DNA of 6,237 nucleotides from NCBI GenBank assembly GCA_965603015.1, contig CBFDBJ010000116.1:1-6237 (forward strand). The letters are read 5' to 3'. Position 1 is the first letter of the stretch. Every line of letters starts with the position of its first letter. Origin of the DNA: JAUWTJ01 sp965603015 (GTDB taxonomy: Bacteria; Pseudomonadota; Alphaproteobacteria; M2410). The notes below the pieces were generated by a model. It was not told where the DNA came from and ran no database searches. It worked only from the letters and a program-made list of their open reading frames with translations. The translations under genes were made by a program, and so were the position numbers. This document shows, in pieces, positions 1 through 4,438 of this stretch.

Positions 1-62
1 GGCTTGACCCGGTAATCCAGAGAGCCACGCACTGGATACCCGGGTCAAGCCCGGGCATGACA
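1..62. repeat. Dispersed palindromic intergenic repeat, copy 1 (truncated by window start)
   Basis: This matches the second copy at 4336-4408 in the same orientation, with 57 of 62 positions identical by eye. Visible parts are the last 20 bases of arm 1 (1-20), an 11-base centre (21-31) and a full 31-base arm 2 (32-62, ending TATGACA-like as CATGACA). By comparison with copy 2, about 11 bases lie before the window. Arm 2 contains its own hairpin, CCCGGG / CCCGGG around a TCAAG loop. It lies just downstream of the GST gene stop. Elements of this look, with CCCGGG stems and a GTCAT edge, are common between genes in Alphaproteobacteria. No T-tract follows it, so I do not call it an intrinsic terminator. 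Confidence 0.85.
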
Positions 63-85
63 AGTATCGGGTTGGCCCTGCTCCC

Positions 86-697
86 TCAAGCTGCCGTGCC
101 GGTAAAGCTTGCTCGCTCGTTCATCCGGGTCATATAGCCGGTAAGATTGTCGCTGGCGGCAATTGCTTCCTTGGCTTCGGGGAAATTGGCGGCGGCGCTC
201 AGGATTGGCATCAAGAAGCAATCGGCCATGTTGAACTGCGAGCTTCCCAGATAACCATCCGATACGGACTTGTCGAGCGCTCCGAAGAGTTTGCCAAATC
301 CGGGTACGGTCATATCGATGAGGGTCCGGTCCGTATTGCCGTCGGCGTCCTTGTAGAAGGCGTAGGGCACGACGTAGCGGCGCATCAGATACTGGTCGAC
401 CGTGGTGGCGGTAAAAGCAACCCATTGGTCTATGACTGCCGCGGCCTGCAAATCGTCCGGCGTCATGCGCGGACCATCAAAGGCCGCATCGATATAGCGG
501 GCAATCGATTGCGATTCAAAAAGCTCGTAGCCGTCGTGGTTCATCGCCGGTACCTGGCCCAGGGGATGGACCGCTTTGGCGTCCTTTGAGCCCGGCCCGA
601 TCGGCACCAGCTCATAGGCCACGCCGCGCTCTTCGGCGACCATGCGGACGGAGCGAACAAAATTGGAAAATGCAACACCGAGTATTTGAAGCGTCAT
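86..697 (-). CDS. Glutathione S-transferase family protein
   Basis: The 203-aa product has the normal length and two-domain layout of a cytosolic GST. The N-terminal thioredoxin-like domain (about residues 1-75) has Ser11 in the early SNFVRSVR stretch, where serine- or cysteine-type GSTs place the residue that activates glutathione. It also has HPLGQVPAM (44-52) with the cis-proline Pro50, and ELFESQSIARYI (58-69), whose Glu61-Ser62 pair normally holds the gamma-glutamyl part of glutathione. The helical C-terminal domain contains NMAD (156-159) before a hydrophobic helix, matching the N-capping box. GSTs conjugate or reduce electrophiles with glutathione in the cytoplasm; the substrate cannot be told from sequence. 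The start ATG at 697 is preceded by an AGAAAG stretch as a weak ribosome site. The gene stands alone, converging on the repeat at 1-62, and nothing ties it to the SOS cassette. The family is solid; the subclass (phi/theta-like) is a guess. Confidence 0.9.
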   Translation of the reverse strand: MTLQILGVAFSNFVRSVRMVAEERGVAYELVPIGPGSKDAKAVHPLGQVPAMNHDGYELFESQSIARYIDAAFDGPRMTPDDLQAAAVIDQWVAFTATTVDQYLMRRYVVPYAFYKDADGNTDRTLIDMTVPGFGKLFGALDKSVSDGYLGSSQFNMADCFLMPILSAAANFPEAKEAIAASDNLTGYMTRMNERASFTGTAA

Positions 698-878
698 GGT
701 CGATTATCTTTCTGTCGGGAGCCGTTCAGGCGGAGGTTTCTCTTTAGATTTTTTGGCAGAAGAACATGGAAGGACGGCCCAAGACAAGCCGCATTCAAGC
801 GGGAGTGACACCTCGCACAGACACGGCAGTTTTTTTAAGAGGTAAGGTGCCTCTGGGACAGTGTTCATTTAGCCTCGG

Positions 879-1310
879 CTAGAAAACTGCTGACCAGTGT
901 GGTGGTTTGCGTTGGTCTACGAATTTGATGAATTTGTTTTTTACGTCCTGCGTTACTTTTAGCGGTGCAAAGTATGTTGAGGCGATTTCCTGTTTGGTTT
1001 CTGTGTTGAAGTTCTCCCATTCATCGACATCGAATTTTGTTAGTATATAGAGCACCCCTCTTCTGAAGGTATCGTGATTTTCATCAATCTTATACTGGTT
1101 TTTCGAGTCGGCGAATGGTGTTGGCGTGGTGGGAACTTTGTCTTTCCAATCATCAGATTCTAATGCTGTAGATATTTGACTCATTATCTTAGCGATCCTT
1201 GGATCAAGCTGTACTTCACTGTGGGGATATCCGGACAGGAATTTCGCTTCATATAGCGCTTTCTGCAAGACGTAGAGTTCGAACCAGCTCTCTATTTTTA
1301 GTTCTATCAT
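879..1310 (-). CDS. Hypothetical protein, AT-rich, divergent from imuA
   Basis: I do not recognise this 143-aa protein. It is soluble-looking, with no signal peptide or membrane segment. It is rich in Lys, Asp, Glu and aromatic residues, starts with a probable helix (ESWFELYVLQKALYEAKF, residues 7-24) and ends basic (KNKFIKFVDQRKPPHW). No metal-binding or nucleotide-binding motif is apparent. Its base composition is clearly lower in GC than the GST and imu genes, roughly 40% by eye, which suggests recent acquisition. The ATG at 1310 has only a weak upstream purine stretch (AGAAAGCAAG). The same frame continues upstream to an ATG at 1406 with a better Shine-Dalgarno-like GGAAGAGAGAG, interrupted only by a TAG at 1347-1349, so the gene may be a shortened or broken form of a longer one (see the next entry). 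It is transcribed away from imuA across the LexA box region, so SOS control is possible but unproven. Confidence 0.6.
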   Translation of the reverse strand: MIELKIESWFELYVLQKALYEAKFLSGYPHSEVQLDPRIAKIMSQISTALESDDWKDKVPTTPTPFADSKNQYKIDENHDTFRRGVLYILTKFDVDEWENFNTETKQEIASTYFAPLKVTQDVKNKFIKFVDQRKPPHWSAVF

Positions 1311-1406
1311 TTGATGTCTTGCTTTCTGTTTTGGATTGGCGATGTCCTAGTAAAAGCGCTCTCCGACCCCATCTTCGCAGGTTGTAACCAGATTCTCAAA
1401 GCCCAT
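1311..1406 (-). pseudogene. Possible 5' extension of the unknown gene, interrupted by one TAG
   Basis: Reading the minus strand from an ATG at 1406-1404 gives 19 codons (MGFENLVTTCEDGVGERFY), a TAG at 1349-1347, then 12 more codons (DIANPKQKARHQ) running in frame into the Met at 1310. The peptide on both sides of the stop looks protein-like, and a TGG (Trp) at that position would give one 175-codon gene. The ATG at 1406 is preceded by a purine-rich GGAAGAGAGAG at good ribosome-site spacing, stronger than the one before 1310. Three explanations are possible: a nonsense mutation in a longer gene, a 19-codon leader peptide translated before the main frame, or chance. A sequencing error is also possible. 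The in-frame relation and the stop are seen directly; the gene-decay interpretation is inference. Confidence 0.4.
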
Positions 1407-1407
1407 C

Positions 1408-1435
1408 TTGACTCTCTCTTCCACATAACTAAAAT
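1408..1435 (+). promoter_or_regulatory. Sigma-70-type promoter for imuA-imuB-dnaE2
   Basis: TTGACT (1408-1413) and TAAAAT (1430-1435) are separated by 16 bp. Each differs from the consensus hexamers (TTGACA, TATAAT) at one position. Transcription would begin near 1442, inside the LexA box at 1437-1451, leaving a leader of about 39 nt before the imuA ATG at 1481. A LexA dimer bound there would cover the start site, which is a standard repression geometry. The match is strong; the start point is inferred. Confidence 0.7.
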
Positions 1436-1436
1436 A

Positions 1437-1451
1437 GAACAAATAGAGAAC
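1437..1451. promoter_or_regulatory. LexA operator (SOS box), GAAC-N7-GAAC
   Basis: GAAC (1437-1440), seven bases (AAATAGA), then GAAC (1448-1451) is an exact match to the direct-repeat LexA operator known for Alphaproteobacteria. It begins one base after the -10 hexamer of the imuA promoter and ends 29 bp before the imuA start codon. This places imuA, imuB and any co-transcribed dnaE2 under DNA-damage control. The box also lies 30 bp from the possible ATG at 1406 of the divergent unknown gene, so it might serve both directions. I found no second exact GAAC/GTTC-N7 repeat before dnaE2 or before the GST gene. Confidence 0.92.
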
Positions 1452-1480
1452 ATTTAAGGTTTTGAGAGTAGTGTCAGCAC

Positions 1481-2428
1481 ATGCGAGCGCTTGGACGAAC
1501 AGTTGGAAAAGAGCAGGTTTTGGCCGGTTTACGGGCCGATGTTCGGCGCGTGGAGCGTGGCGCGCCTAAGGAAACTGCCAGTTCCGCTGCCTCGGCATTC
1601 TCACTGCTTGATGACGCCCCCGACTTTCCGGCTCTCGCTAAAGGTACCCTCCATGAGGTGAGGGGGGCGGCTCATCCGGACCGCCCCGCAGCGCTCGGGT
1701 TTCTCATGGCGTTGATTGCCCGGCTTCAGGCGTCCGGGACGACAACCGGTCCTCTCGATACGCGCCCGGTCCTGTGGTGTGAGCAGGTCTCCGGCACGCT
1801 TGATTTTGGCACGCTCTACGGACCGGGGCTGGCCAGCTTCGGTCTTGATCCGGCGCGCTTTATTGTTGCGCGGACCAAAACAACAGCAGAGCTTTTATGG
1901 GCCATGGAGGAGGGCGTACGCTGCGGTGCACTTTCATCTGTCATCGGATTGTTTGGCCCGCGCTCCGATCTTGACCTCACGGCCTCGCGGCGATTGCAGC
2001 TTGCCGCCGAGCGTACCGGAACGACGGTGTTTTTACTTCGTCAGCCATCGGACAGTATGGTTACAGTCGCAAGGACCCGGTGGCTGATTGCGACTCGCAC
2101 AAGTGGCAGTTGCCATAACCGGGGGCTGCCTGATGTTTTACGTGACAGGGAGTCAAATCACCTGTCACAAGAGCGATTCAAGGATGTCATTGGCTTGCCG
2201 CGCTGGCAGGTGACTATGGAAAAATGTCAAAGTGTTCCGGGCGGCGTAAGCAGTACCAGGCCGGGCACGTGGGAAATGGAGTGGGATTATGCGGCGTATC
2301 GTTTTCGTCTGGTTCCCCCGCTGGTCGACCGATCGGTTCTGCCGCAATATGGCGTGGATCGAGAGGAACCAAAAGGCGAGCTCGCTTACTTCGATGAACG
2401 AGGGCGGCAAGGCCGCATCGTTGCGTGA
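1481..2428 (+). CDS. imuA: ImuA, RecA/SulA-like accessory protein of SOS mutagenesis
   Basis: The call rests on position (first gene after the SOS box, directly before imuB) and on family-like segments: GTLHEVRG (55-62) at the place of the RecA Walker region, RPVLWCEQ (95-102), LYGPGLASFGLDPARFIVAR (112-131), ELLWAMEEGVRCGALSSVIG (137-156), and the late WEMEWDYAAYRFRLVPP (264-280). The GxxxxGK[ST] loop is absent, as expected for ImuA, which is thought not to act as a true RecA. In established models it binds ImuB and helps DnaE2-dependent translesion synthesis at damaged DNA. At 315 aa it is longer than many alphaproteobacterial homologues I recall. The excess appears to be a segment around residues 207-238 that contains an inverted repeat, plus about 45 C-terminal residues overlapping imuB. 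The ATG at 1481 is preceded by GAGAG (1464-1468) at a rather long 12-nt spacing. Confidence 0.88.
   Translation: MRALGRTVGKEQVLAGLRADVRRVERGAPKETASSAASAFSLLDDAPDFPALAKGTLHEVRGAAHPDRPAALGFLMALIARLQASGTTTGPLDTRPVLWCEQVSGTLDFGTLYGPGLASFGLDPARFIVARTKTTAELLWAMEEGVRCGALSSVIGLFGPRSDLDLTASRRLQLAAERTGTTVFLLRQPSDSMVTVARTRWLIATRTSGSCHNRGLPDVLRDRESNHLSQERFKDVIGLPRWQVTMEKCQSVPGGVSSTRPGTWEMEWDYAAYRFRLVPPLVDRSVLPQYGVDREEPKGELAYFDERGRQGRIVA
2142..2168. repeat. Inverted repeat inside imuA
   Basis: GTGACAGG (2142-2149) and CCTGTCAC (2161-2168) are perfect 8-bp inverted repeats around an 11-base centre. They fall within the ImuA segment (about residues 207-238) that does not resemble the rest of the family between the WLIATR strand and the GLPRWQV strand. 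A shorter palindrome, TGGCA/TGCCA (2104-2115), lies just upstream. The repeat is seen directly. Whether it marks an inserted element or is chance is not known. Confidence 0.5.
2278..2281 (+). promoter_or_regulatory. Ribosome binding site of imuB, inside imuA
   Basis: GGAG at 2278-2281 is 7 nt before the ATG at 2289. It supports that start despite the 140-bp overlap with imuA, as does the typical ImuB N-terminus (RRIVFVWFPRWSTDR) that begins there. Confidence 0.65.
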
Positions 2429-4019
2429 GAGCCCTTTCGCGCTGACCCGGTCTGTTGCCGGCGGCATGCGGATCGCGGCGCTGAATGGTGCGGCGGAACG
2501 GGCAGGGGTCGAAAAAGACCAGCTTTTGGCCGATGCCCGCGCGCTTTGCCCGCAGATCATGCTGGCAGGGGCTGATGACGAGGTCGACCACAGAGCCCTC
2601 ACAGAGCTGGCTGACTGGCTCGGTCGTTATACGCCGTGGACCGTGGCGTCACACCGCTCCAGCGGGGCTCACAACGGCCCTGACGGCATTTTCCTCGACA
2701 TCACCGGCTGTGCTCACCTCTTTGGCGGCGAGGATCGAATGCTCGCCGACATGATGACCCGTCTTGCGGATTTTGGTTTTGAGGCCCGTGCCGGGCTCGC
2801 CGATGCGCCGGGCGCTGCCTGGGCGGTTGCGCATTATGCAAACCTGGGATCACGCAATTTCCATATTGTAGCGTCAGGTGCGGAGGAAGAGGCTATCGCA
2901 GCTCTGCCTGTCGCAGCTCTGCGTCTTGATAGTGAGATCTGCCGCGGCCTTGATGCCATGGGATTGAAGAAAATCAGCCAGCTGATTGATCTGCCGCGTG
3001 CGCCGCTGACCGCGCGCTTTGGCACGGACGTCGCCCACCGCCTCGATCAGGCGCTGGGGGAGGACGAGGAACCGATTTCGCCGGGCAAACCGCTCGTCCC
3101 TTACCGGATCCGCAAGGTGCTTGTGGAGCCGATTGTCAGCCTTGATGATATCAGCGAGGGCATTGCGCGGCTCGCACGGGATCTTGAGGCTCGCTTCGTG
3201 GTTGATCAGCAAGGCGCGCGCCGCCTCACGTTGACGCTCTACCGGGTCGATGGCCAGATCATGCGTCTCAAGATCGGCACGGCGGAGGTGACCGCCGAGG
3301 CGGTTCATATCACGCGGCTGTTCTCCGAAAAGCTGGACCGCCTGCAATCTGATTTTGATGCAGGCTTCGGCATTGACGTCATGGCCTTGTCTGCCCCGGT
3401 GGTCGAGGAGAAGGTGCCGTCGCAGATCACGCTGAGGGGCGTGGAGCGGGCTCTTGAACCGGCGCAGAAAAAGACAGCCAAAGCCGGATATCCGCGCTTT
3501 TCGAGCGAGGTGAGCGCACTGCTCGACCGCCTCGGCAATCGTCTCGGCGCGCGCGAGGTTTACCAGATGGCCCCGCGCGCCAGCCATGTTCCCGAACGCG
3601 CTGTTGTGAAGCGACCGGTTATGGCTGTCACTGATGGCGGCATGGAAGACTGGACTGTTATGGGGCCTGATGTAGTGGGGCAAGAGAGGGATGGCGAGGT
3701 GATGACCCGCGCCCCTGACCGCCCGCTCACCCTGCTGGAACGCGCCGAGCCCATCGAGGTCCTCGCCGAGGTTCCCGACGGCCCGCCCAAACGTTTCCGC
3801 TGGCGCAAGGTCAACTACCAGATCACCAAAACCCTCGGCCCCGAACGCCTCGCGCCGGAATGGTGGCGTTCTGCAGACCTTGTCGGCAGCGCCAGCCGCA
3901 CCCGCGACTACTTCCAGGCCGAGGACAGCGAAGGCCGCCGCTTCTGGCTGTTCCGCAACGGCCTCTATGAGCGGGAGACGAATACGCCGGAATGGTTTGT
4001 GCACGGTGTTTTCGGGTGA
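2289..4019 (+). CDS. imuB: ImuB, catalytically inactive Y-family polymerase-like clamp adaptor
   Basis: The 576-aa product has the Y-family layout. A palm/finger region holds VFVWFPRWSTDR (5-16) and GPDGIFLDITGCAHLFGG (130-147), followed by a helix-hairpin-helix stretch GLDAMGLKKISQLIDLPRA (about 219-240), a little-finger-like domain (about 267-385) and the ImuB-specific C-terminal part. That part contains ASHVPERAV (about 432-440), PDGPPKRFRWRKV and TRDYFQAEDSEGRRFWLFRNGLY near the end. The DxD of active Y-family polymerases is replaced by hydrophobic residues near positions 7-9, and the catalytic Glu of the S-x-D-E motif is Gly133. Polymerase activity should therefore be absent, as known for ImuB. 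The established role is to link the sliding clamp, ImuA and DnaE2 in the mutasome. I could not assign the clamp-binding peptide with confidence. The start overlaps imuA by 140 bp, so translation is probably coupled. Confidence 0.95.
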   Translation: MRRIVFVWFPRWSTDRFCRNMAWIERNQKASSLTSMNEGGKAASLRESPFALTRSVAGGMRIAALNGAAERAGVEKDQLLADARALCPQIMLAGADDEVDHRALTELADWLGRYTPWTVASHRSSGAHNGPDGIFLDITGCAHLFGGEDRMLADMMTRLADFGFEARAGLADAPGAAWAVAHYANLGSRNFHIVASGAEEEAIAALPVAALRLDSEICRGLDAMGLKKISQLIDLPRAPLTARFGTDVAHRLDQALGEDEEPISPGKPLVPYRIRKVLVEPIVSLDDISEGIARLARDLEARFVVDQQGARRLTLTLYRVDGQIMRLKIGTAEVTAEAVHITRLFSEKLDRLQSDFDAGFGIDVMALSAPVVEEKVPSQITLRGVERALEPAQKKTAKAGYPRFSSEVSALLDRLGNRLGAREVYQMAPRASHVPERAVVKRPVMAVTDGGMEDWTVMGPDVVGQERDGEVMTRAPDRPLTLLERAEPIEVLAEVPDGPPKRFRWRKVNYQITKTLGPERLAPEWWRSADLVGSASRTRDYFQAEDSEGRRFWLFRNGLYERETNTPEWFVHGVFG

Positions 4020-4020
4020 G

Positions 4021-4317
4021 ATGATGGTGAAGTCATATTGCGTTTACATCATGGCCTCAAAACGCAATGGCACGCTCTACACCGGTGTGACGAACAATCT
4101 CATTCGCCGAGGGTTTGAACATAGAAACGGGATACTGGAGGGTTTTACGAAAAAATACGGTGTTCATCGCCTTGTTTATTGCGAAGAGCACCTTGATGTT
4201 TCGAGAGCTATCCAGCGTGAGAAGAATATCAAACATTGGCCTCGTCAATGGAAATTGAATTTGATCGAAAATCGTAATCCCGATTGGGAAGATTTATATG
4301 AGAAAGTTATGCGCTAA
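4021..4317 (+). CDS. Small GIY-YIG nuclease-like protein between imuB and dnaE2
   Basis: The 98-aa product is almost entirely one GIY-YIG domain of the short YhbQ/UPF0213-like type. The paired motifs are VYI (8-10) and LYTG (19-22). The conserved arginine region NNLIRRGFEH (25-34) follows, then KKYG with Tyr46, then the metal-binding glutamate in AIQREKNIKHW (Glu67) and the family tail LIENRNPDWEDLY (81-93). All expected catalytic positions are present, so it could cut DNA, although the cellular role of these small proteins is not settled. It starts 1 nt after the imuB stop. ATG at 4021 or 4024 and GTG at 4027 are all possible, with GGTGAG at 4015-4020 as ribosome site; the last two give better spacing. 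It should be co-transcribed with imuB. It is AT-richer than imuB and dnaE2 and is followed 18 nt later by the palindromic repeat, which suggests that gene and repeat arrived as later additions to the cassette. Confidence 0.9.
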   Translation: MMVKSYCVYIMASKRNGTLYTGVTNNLIRRGFEHRNGILEGFTKKYGVHRLVYCEEHLDVSRAIQREKNIKHWPRQWKLNLIENRNPDWEDLYEKVMR

Positions 4318-4335
4318 TCTCAACACAAATTCTTT

Positions 4336-4408
4336 TGTCATTACCGGGCTTGTCCCGGTAATCCAGAAAGCCTCGCACTGGATACCCGGGACAAGCCCGG
4401 GTATGACA
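4336..4408. repeat. Dispersed palindromic intergenic repeat, copy 2 (complete, 73 bp)
   Basis: The two 31-base arms (4336-4366 and 4378-4408) are inverted copies with 4 mismatches, around an 11-base centre (4367-4377). The outer edges are TGTCAT and ATGACA. Each arm is itself a perfect hairpin: TTACCGGG / CCCGGTAA around CTTGT in arm 1, and ATACCCGGG / CCCGGGTAT around ACAAG in arm 2. The four mismatches between arms are the ones that keep these inner stems paired. It lies between the GIY-YIG stop and dnaE2, so it would be transcribed in the SOS mRNA. No T-tract follows on either strand, so it is not a standard terminator, though a stem this strong could slow transcription or protect RNA ends. 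Confidence 0.92.
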
Positions 4409-4438
4409 GAAATATAGATAGAGTGATGGCACGTGCTC

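Noticed and set aside
724..739. LexA-like GTTC repeat upstream of the GST gene
   Set aside because: The second half is GGTT at N7, or GTTT at N8, not GTTC at N7, so it misses the consensus.
838..854. Hairpin AGAGGTA / TGCCTCT as a terminator for the unknown minus-strand gene
   Set aside because: The T7 run (830-836) lies on the plus strand before the hairpin. Read in the gene's direction the hairpin is followed by an A-run, not a T-run. Nothing else was recognised in the gap 698-878.
1277..1290. GTTCGAAC palindrome inside the unknown gene as an SOS operator
   Set aside because: The half-sites are inverted and touching, not a direct GAAC-N7-GAAC repeat, and they lie within coding sequence.
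2874..4004. Long open frame (376 codons) on the minus strand
   Set aside because: It lies fully opposite imuB, is rich in Arg, Ala and His as expected from the antisense of a GC-rich gene, and shows no family motif.
3880..4020. Extended N-terminus for the GIY-YIG gene
   Set aside because: The extra 47 codons overlap the conserved imuB C-terminus in another frame and add nothing family-like. The GIY-YIG domain begins right after 4021.
4336..4408. CRISPR repeat or intrinsic terminator
   Set aside because: There is a single palindrome with no regular spacers and no T-tract after it on either strand.
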